A stretch of 64,000 bases of DNA from Sycon ciliatum (GCF_964019385.1 NC_088649.1:6921503-6985502), one strand, 5' to 3'; positions 21,840 to 33,929 are shown, counted from the stretch's first letter. The notes: a model not told the origin generated them from the sequence alone. A program made the numbers and translations.

Positions 21840-23390
21840 CAACTCTGGAAAGAAAATTGTATAACAGAGCCAATAATACTCGTAACCAATTCGCGAAGTT
21901 AAAAAACCTGCAAATCACAACGTTTCGCTCTGTGTACTCTATTATCGTGTTCTAGTGTGTCAAAAGCCATATTTGTTGATGACAATGGGTTTGACATAAT
22001 TCTGGCAGCCCGCAATGCGTGAGAATTTTACGTTCTCAACTTCAAGTACATGGCACCTTACAGATCTCAAGCTGTCACGGACTATTGCATCCTTTGTCGA
22101 CCAAAACGATGTTAGTTGCCTTAGAAAATCTTGTCGTTTTAAGTGATAAATGAACACTTCTACGGTTCTTTGTCAGTGACAACACTACACGTTGTTCTTC
22201 AGCACTGAACTGCCACTCTGACACAAGGATCTATCACCCCCAAATATTCTTTTTCAGTATGCAAAAGGTCTATTGCTGACTCGACGTCGCGGAGGGGTGA
22301 GATTTCCTGCACAGGTGTGAGTGTGGATGTACATTATGTTTCAGCATGGTGGAGCAGAAAAATTCAAATTGTTTTTTCAAGAAAACGCAAAAAGAGGAGG
22401 ATGGGCTACATGACCTCAGTGCTAGAAGAGAAGTTTGACTATGTTGTTGTTTTGTGATTGTTTGTCTATTTAGACTCGAAGACCACACAGGCAAAATGTT
22501 CCTAATTCCATGATATCGACTAAAAAGGAGAAAAGTATAAAAGAAATCTGACAATTAATAGTTCTTGCTAAATGAGGACGTAGCTCTCTATTTTGTCCGC
22601 CCTTGTAAATTGGCTCTTTTAAAGACGATCATTCGTGGCCTCAGGGTGTGATGGCCATCATCTTCTGGGATGCTTGCGTGGCTAAGCGGAGCTGCCCAGT
22701 CATGCACTTTTCTAAAGTGAGACAATGTTGGCTTGATGGAGTTTTATTCGAAGCTTGGTCGTATACGCTGTGGCATGTCTCGTTTGCAGACCCATAAATC
22801 ATGTTGTGTTTTGACCAATGTTTAGGGGTGTGTCTATATCAAGGTTACCTTCGAAAACATTTTCAAGGGCTTCGAACAGTCGATCTACCCCCCCCCCCCC
22901 CCGCCCCCCAAGGAAACGTACCTGCCAAATTTGATGGAAATCAGAGAGATCCACTTGCACACATTGTCCGGTCTACTTAGACAAGGTCAATTGAAAGTCA
23001 GCAAACGCTTCGCACAAATCTACGATCTGAATTAATTAAACCTTCTCAGATAGAACGTTATGCTAGAATAAGGTTATTGACTTCTGATATAAAACATGAG
23101 AACGGGACCATGGAATAGACCAGAAATACAGAACTACATAATCCACATCAGATCGCGATTCTGTACAATCATAGTTTATCTCGTGTGTGGCAAAGACCAG
23201 ACTTGTGTGAACAGCATCAAAGAGTGATTTCGTTTTTTAAATGCTGCGAATTTTAACTATCTTTCAAACAGACACACACACTATCGTTCTCTCTTGATCG
23301 TAAAATTTATAAGCACGAAGAATAGAAATACATTTTCACCCATACAAAACACTATCTAACGACTTTTAGGCTATTCATTGTAGGTTATAA
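21840..23390. other. Zinc-finger unit spacer between ZnF6 and ZnF7
   Basis: Homologous spacer with the ZnF6 upstream flank (acceptor-like tract partly altered here), a poly-C tract at 22888-22902 and a short CA run near 23275. A segment of about 265 bp (22230-22490) is missing from the paralogous spacer after ZnF9. No gene. Confidence 0.6.
22888..22902. repeat. Poly-C tract (15 C)
   Basis: Same position in the spacer as the tracts at 12983, 15818 and 32290; it is followed here by a second short C run. Confidence 0.95.
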
Positions 23391-23527
23391 ATACACTGGT
23401 GTCTAGGATAACATGATGATGTTCTGAAGAACTTTGCGCACTCTCTGCACCTATATGGACGTTCACCTGTATGTATACGTTCATGGTCACGTAGTTAGGA
23501 TGACTGTGTGAATGACGTTACACATGT

Positions 23528-24556
23528 CTAGCACGTGAAAGATCTTTCTCCAGAATGGATAAGTTCATGTTTCCGTAAATTTGACGAATCCGCGAACGAC
23601 GCACCACATGTCTTACACTTGTACGGTCTCTCTCCAGTATGAGTACGTTTATGAACGCAGAGATGGCCTGACTGAGTGAAACACTTCCCGCATACATCAC
23701 ACAGGAATGGTCGATCTCCTGTATGAGTACGTTTATGAGCACAGAGATGGCCTGACTGAGTGAAAGACTTCCCGCATACATCACACCTGAATGGTCGATC
23801 TCCAGTATGAACACGTTCATGCTGGCGGAAGCGAGAAACGTACTTGAACACTTTTGGGCAAAACTGACATCTCTGTGATGTCTTCCACTTAGAATGCTTG
23901 CACGGATCCTGGTTCTGAGCCAAAAGCTTAGAAGATTCAGAATGTTGTCCGATACGACGCCTTCGTTCAACTGGCACGCCAAACGCATCAGGTGGCTCCA
24001 ACGTGTCAGATGTCCTTCCAGTAGAAACTCCAGTATTTGACGCTGTGGGTCGAGTTGAAACGTCTATTTTAATTTGAAGAGGTGGTCTCACAGGCGATGC
24101 ACGCTTCTCAGACCCACTGAACGTTGAAGTCCAGTTCAACACGTGTTCCATTTCAGCCAATGGACTAGACGTTACTTCATACCTTTCGCTTTTGTCGGCG
24201 GTTAGAATGGTCTGCTCGAAAGCTGGCTGACGATCAGAAATACTGGCTGAAGAAATTGTGTTCCTCGTCCATTTCATCAATGGCGGAGGAGAAACAGGAA
24301 TTATGCTACTGGTATACTCAGGGGGTATATTGCCGGTGTCTTCTCTGTTTTCAAGTAAAGCGGATCTCATACGCGACGATTTCGCATTGTTTGCTCCGCC
24401 AATGTTTGACCATGAAGATGGTGGAACGGACGATGGACCAGGCTCTCTAGACGTTTGGTCGAGCTTATTCCTCTTCGACTTCATCAATGGCAGCATTGAT
24501 GGTAGTCCATAGGAATCCAGACTACAGTCAGACTTCAAGTTCTCAAAGCCTTCCGT
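23528..24556 (-). CDS. ZnF7: C2H2 zinc-finger protein, four fingers, canonical start lost
   Basis: The frame is open from beyond 24600 to 23528, but the family ATG is ACG at 24556-24554 (ZnF10 keeps ATG at the same place). The next in-frame ATG is at 24496 (MLPLMKSKRN), which would drop 20 residues. Four fingers follow: CQFC, CDVC (QSGHLCAH), CDVC (GKCFTQSGHLCVH) and CKTC. The frame ends GERSFTC plus TAG, as in ZnF6 and ZnF9. Either translation starts at the internal ATG or an ACG start, or the copy is a pseudogene in its first step of decay. The rest of the frame is intact over 340 codons. Confidence 0.6.
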   Translation of the reverse strand, partial: TEGFENLKSDCSLDSYGLPSMLPLMKSKRNKLDQTSREPGPSSVPPSSWSNIGGANNAKSSRMRSALLENREDTGNIPPEYTSSIIPVSPPPLMKWTRNTISSASISDRQPAFEQTILTADKSERYEVTSSPLAEMEHVLNWTSTFSGSEKRASPVRPPLQIKIDVSTRPTASNTGVSTGRTSDTLEPPDAFGVPVERRRRIGQHSESSKLLAQNQDPCKHSKWKTSQRCQFCPKVFKYVSRFRQHERVHTGDRPFRCDVCGKSFTQSGHLCAHKRTHTGDRPFLCDVCGKCFTQSGHLCVHKRTHTGERPYKCKTCGASFADSSNLRKHELIHSGERSFTC

Positions 24557-24609
24557 TTCTAACTCAACTGCAGCAACTCTGGAAGGGAAATTGCATAACA
24601 CAACCAATA

Positions 24610-25830
24610 TTACTCGTAACCACTTCGAGCAGTGAACAAAACTACGAATTCAAAATGTTTCGCTCTGTGCACTCTAATATCGTGTTCTAGTGTGTCAAAA
24701 GCCATAATAGTTGATAATAATGGGTTTGCCATAATTATGGCAGCCCGCAATGCGTGACAATTTTACGTATGTTCTCAACTTCAAGTACATGGCACCTTGC
24801 TGTCACGATCTCAAGCTGTCGTTGAATTTTGCATCAATTGTCGCACAAAAAATGTTAGTTCCCAAATGAGAGTCTTGTCGGTTATGTGACTAATGATCAC
24901 TCCTGCATATGTTTGTCAGTCTCAACAGTATAATTTGTCCTGCAGCGTTCAACTGCTATTCTGACGCAAGTAAAGGATCTATCACTCGAAATTCACTGTT
25001 TCAGTATAAAGAGTAAAAACTGATACTCCAAGGCCAACGTAATCAGGTTTGGAAGCCGTTGTAAGTATGTCCTATTGTAGTACGCATGTTATCATTATCA
25101 TCATCATCATTACCTGCTCTCGAGCTAGTTAGGCTGACGCCTTCACTTCGGAATTTTCTGTATCAATCATTGGCGACTGACTTTGTAGGCTGTCCGTGGT
25201 GAAAAGGATTTCAAACTTCTCAAAGTTGCCATTCTTGTGAAAGCTGTGTAACAGGGCGTCACACCTCATCCTTACACGCTTAGTCATACTCACTCATCTG
25301 ACTTATACTATCAGTATCTCACCTTGTGTTCTCACCTACATCCTTTAGCATACCTATGTTGCTAATAGACAACCTCTTACCTTCCACAACGTCTCACCGG
25401 TTACAGGCTGGTAGTGGATGTCGATGAAGATATTATCATGGTTAGGACGTAGCTGTCTATTTTGTCCGCCTTTGTAATCTGGCTATTTTCAAGGCCACCA
25501 TTTCGTGGCCCATCAGTTCGGCGGTAATGGCCCTCATCTTCTGGTATGCTTGCGTGGCTAAGTGGAGCTGCCCCAGTCGCGTTTCTAAAGCGAGACAATC
25601 AGTTGGCTTGACGGAGCTTGATTCGTTAGTTGGCCGTAAACGCTGTGGCTTGTCTCATTTGCAGACCCATAATAATGTGATGTTTTGACCATTTTTGAGG
25701 TCAAAACAACATACCTGACAACTTGTGTGTCTCTAGGGATTCGAAGATCGATTGGAGGGGAAGCTATGCAAACACGAATTATGAGTAACCAAAAGGCTCA
25801 GTACTAAAATGCAGTATATCGACCAAAGGA
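24610..25830. other. Zinc-finger unit spacer between ZnF7 and the hammerhead-repeat array
   Basis: Nearly the same as 33930-35000 beyond ZnF10 up to about 25690. From about 25703 to 25830 it matches 58501-58640, the left flank of the large hammerhead-repeat array. No gene. Confidence 0.6.
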
Positions 25831-25834
25831 AAAT

Positions 25835-26287
25835 GAAATTGAAGACACCACTGCAGCTGTACCTATGGTTGATAAATATGGTGGTAAAGACACACCTGGC
25901 AATATGGCGGAAAAACATACACACGCTCTCTAGGCAGCAAAGTTCTGGCACAGAGCTCTCCTTCTCACCACCACCCCCATAAGTTCGCGCCTGGCACCTG
26001 GTCGATTCATGGCTGGCGGTATCGGGCATAGCAGCCTGGTACATCAAGTAGCGCATGGCACATAGAAGATGACATGGCAACGACTTAGCTCGATTGTGAC
26101 GTACGTTTTGTCTACGCTGGACTCATCAGGCGATCTTCTTCTTGGACCTCTTCATACGGAGCTTGACTCGGGAGAATAAAATTGAAGACACCACTGCAGC
26201 TGTACTTATGGTTGATAAATATGGTGGTAAAGACACACCCGGCATTATGGCAGTAAACACACGCCCGCCCACACACGCTCTCTAGGC
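25835..26287 (-). repeat. Hammerhead-repeat (retrozyme-like) array, about 1.3 units
   Basis: One whole unit and part of a second, head to tail, in minus orientation, with the ribozyme at the unit boundary. Unit hallmarks: GACACCACTGCAGCTGTA, GGTGGTAAAGACACACC and GTTCTGGCACAGAGCTCTCC. The second unit breaks off at 26287 within CTCTCTAGGCT. The array and its left flank are a duplicate of the 58.5-kb array. Confidence 0.8.
26092..26135 (-). ncRNA. Hammerhead ribozyme motif, degraded
   Basis: Minus strand: CTGATGA, stem II GTCCAGCGTAGAC, AAAA in place of GAAA, stem III CGTACG, then TC. Stem I (GATCGC with ACAATC) has two mismatches. Cleavage is unlikely because the G of the conserved GAAA is lost. 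Confidence 0.7.
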
Positions 26288-27300
26288 TGTGATAATGAGC
26301 CTCTTACGTTAAGCAACTGTTTGAACACCACTTTTTATCTATCTACCTCTCTCTCTCTCTTTCTCTCTCTCCCTTCCAAGTCAGCTTGTCAACACGCGAG
26401 TAAAGGGTAGAAAGTGACTACATGTACTGCACCAGTAGAAACATTGATATGTGCTGCAGCTTAGAGGACATTCTTCACCTGCAAGAGGGTCAGAATAGAT
26501 GACGATCATTACCTTCTATACCTATAAGTGTCAGGCTCTTCCCTTCGCAATGTTCTGTCTACATCATTAACGAATGATTTTATAGACTGTCCGTGGTGGA
26601 AAGGATCTCAAAACATTCTTCACCTGCAAGAGGGCCAGGCTAGATGACCATCACTACCTTCGCTCGAGGTACTAATAGTTAGGCCATTGGCATCAGAATT
26701 GTCTGCCTCAATCAGTAGCAAATGTCTTTCCAGGCTGTCTGTGGTTCAAAGGATTTCAAATTTCGCAACGGTGCCGTTCTTCAGCAGCAGGTGTCAGCAG
26801 AACATTCGGGAGAATTAAATACAATTATCAACACTGGATCTTTTGGGAACTAATGCTAGTCTTCGTGACCCTTGGCTTGGTAGATTTATCAATTTCACAT
26901 AATAATACATGAGAACAAGACAATTGAATTGAACTCAAATACAAAACAAAATAATCCACATAAGATTACGGTTCTGTACTATCATAGTCTATCACATTTG
27001 TGGCTACGATCAGACTCGTGTGAATAGTATCAAAGACAGTACCTTTTTTCAAACTGCTGCGAATATATTTTCCTTTTCTAACCGAAACTAACACAATCTC
27101 TCACACCCACCCATGCACTCTTATTAACTCTCTTTCTCTCACTCACGTGTTCGTAAAATTCATTAGATCGAAACGGAGAAATCCTTTTAACACACAGTAG
27201 AAAACTTTCAAACGACATTTATGTTTTCACTTTAGGTTATGAATCCGCTCATGTCTACGAAGACTTGATGCATACTGGAAAACTTTGGCGCACTCTTCCC
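26288..27300. other. Spacer downstream of ZnF8
   Basis: Matches 61313-62340 nearly throughout and 1320-2130 in part. It holds a short CT run (26345-26370). At 27190-27300 the decayed last finger of ZnF8 begins. No gene. Confidence 0.6.
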
Positions 27301-27304
27301 ACCT

Positions 27305-28420
27305 TTACGGATCTTCTCCTATATGTACCGGTATACGTTCATGGTGACGTAGATTGTGTAACCAGTTGAATGACCTTCCAAATGTCTTGCACGTAAAAGG
27401 TTTTTCCCCAGAATGGATACTTTCATGTCTGAGCAAATTGGACGGTGTTGTGAAAGATGATGCACATGTCATACACGTGTACGGTCTCTCTCCAGTATGA
27501 GTACGTTTATGAACACATAGATTGCCTGACTGAGTGAAGGACTTCCCGCATACATCACACTTGAATGGTCGATGTCCACTATGCGTACGTTTATGAACAC
27601 AGAGATTGTTTGATCGAGTGAAAGACTTCCCGCATACATCACACTTGAATGGTCGATCTCCAGTGTGAACACGGTCATGCTCGCGGAGGTGAGATATTTG
27701 TTTGAACTCTTTTGGGCAAAACTGACACCTTTGCGAAGTCTTATACTTAGAACTCTTTTGCGAATCCTGATTCTGAGCCATAGTCTTAGAAGAGTCAGAA
27801 TTTTGTCGGATAGAACGCCTGTGTCCGACCGGCATGTCACACGCATCAGGTTGCTCCCATGCTTCAAGTGTCCTTCCAGCAGAAACTCCGATATTTGACG
27901 CTGTGGATGGAGTTAAGGCGTCCATTTCAAACTGAGGAGATGATCTCACAGGCAATGCACGTTTCTCATACCCGCTGACCACTGAAGTCCAGTTCACCAA
28001 GTCTTCCATTTCAGAAGGTGTACATGTACTAGAAGTTGCTTCATCCCGTTCGTTTTCGTCGGCTGTTCGAAATGTCTGTTGGAAAGCTGGCTGACGGTTA
28101 GAAATGCTGCCTGAGTGAATTGTGTTCCTCGTCCATTTTATCAATGGCGGAGGAGAAACAGGAATTAGGCTACTGGTATACTCAGGGGGTATGTTACTCT
28201 TGTCCTCTCTGTTTTCCAGTGAAGCAGATCTCATACACGACGCTTTCTTCATGTTTTCCTCTAAAATCTTAGACGCAGGAGATGGTGGAGCACACGATGG
28301 ACCTTGCTCTGTAGACGGTTGTTTGAGCTTCTTCCATTTCGACTTCATCCCTGTCGGCATTCGTGGTAGTTCATTGGTATTCACACTGCAGTCAGACATC
28401 GACTCCTCAAAGTCTTCCAT
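27305..28420 (-). CDS. ZnF8: C2H2 zinc-finger protein, four fingers plus a broken fifth
   Basis: Predicted 371-residue nuclear DNA-binding protein from the conserved ATG at 28420 ([16 protein letters not shown]). Fingers from about residue 231: CQFC (with HDRVH), CDVC (RSNNLCVH), CDVC (QSGNLCVH) and CMTC (TPSNLLRH). The fifth reads CKTF, so one zinc-binding cysteine is gone, and its end is shifted (HHERIPVHIGEDP, stop). A remnant of a last finger lies downstream. ZnF14 is its nearest relative and ZnF5 a broken one. The upstream flank is the empty-site partner of the TRIM-like insertion. Confidence 0.8.
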   Translation of the reverse strand: MEDFEESMSDCSVNTNELPRMPTGMKSKWKKLKQPSTEQGPSCAPPSPASKILEENMKKASCMRSASLENREDKSNIPPEYTSSLIPVSPPPLIKWTRNTIHSGSISNRQPAFQQTFRTADENERDEATSSTCTPSEMEDLVNWTSVVSGYEKRALPVRSSPQFEMDALTPSTASNIGVSAGRTLEAWEQPDACDMPVGHRRSIRQNSDSSKTMAQNQDSQKSSKYKTSQRCQFCPKEFKQISHLREHDRVHTGDRPFKCDVCGKSFTRSNNLCVHKRTHSGHRPFKCDVCGKSFTQSGNLCVHKRTHTGERPYTCMTCASSFTTPSNLLRHESIHSGEKPFTCKTFGRSFNWLHNLRHHERIPVHIGEDP

Positions 28421-28429
28421 TGCTCACAG

Positions 28430-30200
28430 AACTGCAGCAACTCTTGAAGGGAAATTGCATAGCACAGCAAATATAACTCGTAACATTTTTGCGCAGTGAT
28501 CAAAACTACGGATGTAGAATGTTTACCATCTGTGTACTTTAATATCGTATTCTAGTGTGTCAAAAGTCATAATATTATTAGTTGATAACAATGGGTTTGC
28601 TATATTTATGGCAGCCTGTAATACGTGCCGAATACACGCACGTTCTCAACATCAAGTACATGGAAACTTCCTGTTACCATCTCAAGCTGTCATGGAATTG
28701 TGCACCAATTGTGGCACACAAAGAGGTTAGTTGTCAAAGGAGTATCTTGCCGATTTTAATGATAAATGATCACTCATACCTTTCTTTGTCACTGTCAACG
28801 TTACACCTCGTTCTTCAGTACTCAGCTGCTATTCTGACACAAGTAACGGATCCATCACTCACCAAAAATTCACCAACTCACCAAACATTCGTTGTTCCAG
28901 AATGAAGAGTAAGAACTGAGAGTCCGAGGGCAACGGAGTCCGGTTTTGAAGCCACTGTGAATACATCCTGCTGTTGTATGCATCATCGACATCGATATCA
29001 CCATCATCATCATCATTACCTGCTGTCGAGCTAGTTGCGGTAGGACCTTTACTTCAGAATATTCTGCATCAATCATTAGCGAATGACTTTGTAGGCTGTT
29101 CGTCGTGAAGAGAATTTCAATTTTTCAAAGGTGCCATTCTTCTGCAGGCTGTTAGTAGTGTTCCGGAATATATTATTATTTTTAAGAATGTAAAATAACT
29201 GCAATTCTGACACAAGTATAAGATCAATCACTCACTCAAATTTCACATTGTCAGAATGCAAAAGGTCTTTTCTGACTTGAGGTAGCGGAGGAGTGAGCTT
29301 TCCTGCGCGGGTATGAGTATGGAGGTACATTGTAGTTCAGCATGGTGGACTGGAGAAATTCAAAATCAAGAAAAACCAAAATAATGATGGGGGGGGACAT
29401 GTCCTCATTGCTAGATTTGGTGTTCTACTATCTGCTGATGAGGACGTAGCTCTCTATTTTGTCCGCTCTTGTAATTTGGCTATTTTCAAGACGATAATTT
29501 GTGGCCTCAGGGGATGACGGCACTCATCTTCTGCGATGCTGGCGTGACTAAGTGGCGCTGCCCCAATCATGCAACTTTCTAAAGTGACTCAATGATTATG
29601 TTGGCTTGATGTCGTTTTATTCGTTGGTTGGTGGTCGGCGCTACGGCATGGCTCGTTTGCAGACGCTAACAATCATGCCACATTTTGACCATTGTTGAGG
29701 GGTATGCCATTTTCAAAGTTCGCTCCAGACAATTCTCCAAGGTGGTTTTGCGCCAAGGAAACGTGCCTGCAAATTTTCAGCTAAATCGGAGAAGTCGACT
29801 TGCACATAACGTCTTGTCTTCTCAGACATGCTCCCATAAATACAAAAATGCCTTCGCACATACCTACGATCTGAATAAATACACTTTCTCAGATCAAAGG
29901 TTATGCTATAATAATGCTATTGACTTCTGACATAATACATGAGTACGTGACCATGGAATAGAACAAAAATACAGAACTACATAATCCACATCAGCTTTAC
30001 AGCGTTTACAGCGTGTGTGCTAGGACCAGACTTGTGTGAATAGCATCAAAGAGTGATTTCTTTTTTTAAATGCTGCGAATGTATACTATCTTTCAAACAG
30101 ACAGACACTCACACTCTTTCTCTCACAATTTATAAGCGCAAAGAGGAGAAATTCATTTTCACACAATAGTAAAACACTTTGTAACGACTTTTAGACTCTT
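28430..30200. other. Zinc-finger unit spacer between ZnF8 and ZnF9
   Basis: Pairs with 17570-18045 plus 19336-20640, with an uninterrupted junction at 28901-28907 (CAGAATGAAG) where the other copy has the TRIM-like element. No gene. Confidence 0.7.
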
Positions 30201-30352
30201 CATTGTAGGTTATGAATACACTCGTGTCTACGGTAACATGATGATATTCTGAAGAACTTTGTGCACTCTCAGCACCTATACGGACGTTCTCCTGTGTGTA
30301 TACGTTCATGGTCATGTAGTTGGGATGACTGTGTGAATGACCTTACACATGT

Positions 30353-31465
30353 CTAGCACGTAGAAGATCTTTCTCCAGAATGGATACGTTCATGTCTGCG
30401 AAAATTGGACGAATCCTTGAACGACGCACCACATGTCTTACACTTGTGCGGTATTTCTCCAGCATGAGTACGTTTATGAACACATAGACTCCATGATTGA
30501 GTGAAGGACTTCCCGCATACATCACACTTGAATGGTCGATCTCCAGTATGAGTACGTTTATGAACACATAAACTCGATGAGTGAGTGAAAGACTTGCCGC
30601 ATACATCACACTTGAATGGTCGATCCCCAGTATGAGTACGTTTATGAACAAATAGATTGCCTGATTGAGTGAAAGGCTTCCCGCATACATCACACCTAAA
30701 TGGTCGATCTCCAGTATGAACACGTTCATGCTGGGATAGTTGAGAATCGTTCTTGAACTCGATATGGCAAAACCGACACTTCCGTATTGCCTTACACTTA
30801 GAACGCTTGTCTGGATCCTGATTACGAGTCATAACCTTAGAAGAGTCAGCATTTTGTTCGACAGGACGCCTTCGTGCAACTGGCATGCCAAACGCATCAG
30901 TTTGCTCCCATGTTCCACGCGTCCTTCCAGCAGTAACTCCAGTATATGACGCTGAGGCTGGAGTTAAGACGTCCATTTGAAATTGAAGAAGTGGCTTCAC
31001 AGGCGATGCACGTTTCTCATACCCGCTGACCGTTGAATGCCAGTTCACTACGTCTTCCATTTCAGACTGTGTACTATACTTAGCTTCAGCTCTTTCGATC
31101 TTTTCGCCGGTTCGAAATGTCTTTGTGAAAGCTTGTTGACGATTAGAAATACTGGCCGACGGAATTGTGTTCCTCGTCCATTTTATTAATGGCGGAGGAG
31201 AAGCAGGATTTATGCTTCCGGTATACTCAGGGTTTATAATAATCGTGTCCTCTCTCTTTTCCAGTGAAGCAAATCTCATACAATACGCTTTCTCTGTGTT
31301 TGCTTCGCCAATCTTCGACCCCGAAGATGGTGGAACGGACGATGGACCATGCTCTCTAGAAGTTTGGTCGAGCTTGTTCCTTTTCAACTTCATCAATGGC
31401 GGCACTGGTGGTAGTTCATTAGACTCCAGACTACAGTCAGACTTCGACTCCTCAAAGTCTTCCAT
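30353..31465 (-). CDS. ZnF9: C2H2 zinc-finger protein, five fingers
   Basis: Predicted 370-residue nuclear DNA-binding protein from the conserved ATG at 31465. Five fingers from about residue 223: CRFC, CDVC (GKPFTQSGNLFVH), CDVC (HSSSLCVH), CDVC (QSWSLCVH) and CKTC (DSSNFRRH). It ends GERSSTC and TAG, the same nonsense codon as ZnF6 and ZnF7. Compared with ZnF6 it has one more CDVC finger (84 bp), so finger number changes by whole-repeat gain or loss even between recent duplicates. N-terminal half as in the family. Confidence 0.8.
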   Translation of the reverse strand: MEDFEESKSDCSLESNELPPVPPLMKLKRNKLDQTSREHGPSSVPPSSGSKIGEANTEKAYCMRFASLEKREDTIIINPEYTGSINPASPPPLIKWTRNTIPSASISNRQQAFTKTFRTGEKIERAEAKYSTQSEMEDVVNWHSTVSGYEKRASPVKPLLQFQMDVLTPASASYTGVTAGRTRGTWEQTDAFGMPVARRRPVEQNADSSKVMTRNQDPDKRSKCKAIRKCRFCHIEFKNDSQLSQHERVHTGDRPFRCDVCGKPFTQSGNLFVHKRTHTGDRPFKCDVCGKSFTHSSSLCVHKRTHTGDRPFKCDVCGKSFTQSWSLCVHKRTHAGEIPHKCKTCGASFKDSSNFRRHERIHSGERSSTC

Positions 31466-31479
31466 TTCTCACAGAACTG

Positions 31480-32760
31480 CAACAACTCTGGAAAGAAAAT
31501 TGTATTACAGAGCCAATAATACTCGTAACCAATTCGCGGTCTTAAAAAACCTGCAAATCAAAGGTTTCGCTCTGTGAACTCAATTATCGTGTTCTAGTGT
31601 GTCAAAAGCCATATTTGTTGATAACAATGGGTTTGACATAATTCTGGCGGCCCGCAATGCGTGACAATTTTACGTACGTTCTCAACTTCAAGTACATGGC
31701 ACCTTGCTGTACACATCTCAAGCTGTCACGGACTATTGCATCCTTTGTCGACCAAAACGATGTTAGTTGCCTAAGAAAAGGTTGTCGTGTTAAGTGATAA
31801 ATGAACACTTCTACGGTTCTTTGTCAGTGTCAACACTACACGTTCTTCTTCAGCACTGAACTGCCACTCTGACAAGGAAGACCACACAGGCAAAATGTTC
31901 CTAATTCCATGATATCGACTAAAAAGGAGTACAAAGTATAAAAGAAATCTGACAATTAATAGTTCTTGCTAAATGAGGACGTAGCTCTCTATTTTGTCCG
32001 CCCTTGTAAAATTGGCTCTTTTTAAGACGATCATTCGGGGCCTCAGGGTGTGATGGCCCTCATCCTCTGGGATGCTTGCGTGGCTCAGCGGAGCTGCCCA
32101 GTCATGCACTTTTCTAAAGTGAGACAATGTTGGCTTGATGGAGTTTTATTCGTAGCTTGGTCGTATACGCTGTGGCATGTCTCGTTTGCAGACCCATAAA
32201 TCATGTGATGTTTTGACCAATGTTTAGGGGTGTGTCTATATCAAGGTTACCTTCGAAAACCTTTTCAAGGGCTTCGAACAGTCGATCTACCCCCCCCCCC
32301 CCCCCAGGAAACGTACCTGCCAAATTTGATGGAAATCGGAGAGATCCACTTGCACACATTTTTCGGTCTACTAAGACAAGGTCAATTGAAAGTCAGCAAA
32401 CGCTTTGCACAAATCTACGATCTGAATTAATTAAACTTTCTCAGATAGAACGTATGCTAGAATAAGATTATTGACTTCTGACATAAAAAATGAGAACGGG
32501 ACCATGGAATAGACCAGAAATACAAAACTACATAATCCACATCAGATCGAGATTCTGTACAATCATAGTTTATCTCGTGTGTGGCAAGGACCAGACTTGT
32601 GTGAATAGCATCAAAGAGTGATTTCTTTTTTTTAAATGCTGCGAATGTTAACTATCTTTCAAACAGACACACATACTATCGTTCTCTCTTGATCGTAAAA
32701 TTTACTATATGTATAAGCACGAAGAATAAAAATACATTTTCACCCGTACAAAACACTATC
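31480..32760. other. Zinc-finger unit spacer between ZnF9 and ZnF10
   Basis: Homologous to 21840-23390 but shorter, with a deletion at about 31874. Poly-C tract at 32290-32305. No gene. Confidence 0.6.
32290..32305. repeat. Poly-C tract (16 C)
   Basis: Fourth member of the positionally conserved poly-C tracts. Confidence 0.95.
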
Positions 32761-32921
32761 TAACGACTTTTAGGCTATTCATTGTAGGTTATAAATACAC
32801 TGGTGTCTAGGATAACATGATGATGTTCTGAAGAACTTTGCGCACTCTCTGCACCTATATAGACGTTCTCCTGTCTGTATACGTTCATGGTCATGTAGTA
32901 AGGGTCACTGTGTGAATGACG

Positions 32922-33875
32922 TTACACATGTCTAGCACGTGAAAGATCTTTCTCCAGAATGGAGAAGTTCATGTTTCCGTAAATTTGACGAATCCGCGAA
33001 CGACGCACCACATGTCTTACACTTGTACGGTCTCTCTCAAGTATGAGTACGTTTATGAACGCAGAGATGGCCTGACTGAGTGAAAGACTTCCCGCATACA
33101 TCACACATGAATGGTCGATCTCCAGTATGAACACGCTCATGCTGGCGGAAGCGAGAAACGTACTTGAACACTTTTGGGCAAAACTGACATCTCTGTGATG
33201 TCTTCCACTTAGAATGCTTGCATGGATCCTGGTTCTGAGCCATAACCTTAGAATATTCAGAATGCTGTCCGATACGACGCCTTCCTTCAACTGGCTCGCC
33301 AAACGCATCAGGTTGCTCCAACATGTCAGATGTCCTTCCAGTAGAAACTCCAGTATTTGACGCTGTGGGTGGAGTTAAACGCCTATTTTAATTTGAAGAG
33401 GTGGTCTTACAGGCGATGCACGCTTCTCAGACCCACTGAACGTTGAAGTCCAGTTCAACACGTATTCCATTTCAGCCAATGGACTAGACGTTACTTCATG
33501 CCTTTCGCTTTTGTCGGCGGCTAGAATGGTCTGCTCGAAAGCTGGCTGACGATCAGAAATACTGGCTGAAGAAATTGTGTTCCTCGTCCATTTTATCAAT
33601 GGCGGAGGAGAAACAGGAATTATGCTACTGGTATACTCAGGGGGTATATTGCCGCGGTCTTCTCTGTTTTCAAGTAAAGCGGATCTCATACGCGACGATT
33701 TCGCATTGTTTGCTCCGCCAATGTTTGACCATGAAGATGGTGGAACGGACGATGGACCAGGCTCTCTAGACGTTTGGTCGAGCTTATTCCTCTTCGACTT
33801 CATCAATGGCGGCATTGATGGTAGTCCATAGGAATCCAGACTACAGTCAGACTTCAAGTTCTCAAAGCCTTCCAT
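32922..33875 (-). pseudogene. ZnF10: C2H2 zinc-finger pseudogene
   Basis: Paralogue of ZnF7 with the ATG intact (33875, MEGFENLK) but with two lesions. A frameshift at about 33378 ends the first frame at LQIKIGV. The next frame carries CQFC and one CDVC finger and then meets TGA where the linker should read TGERPYKC (33037-33039; GGA to TGA). A CKTC finger and GERSFTC remain beyond it to about 32925. It has one finger fewer than ZnF7. Confidence 0.85.
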
Positions 33876-33929
33876 TTCTAACTCAACTGCAGCAACTCTG
33901 GAAGGGAAATTGCATAACACAACCAATAT

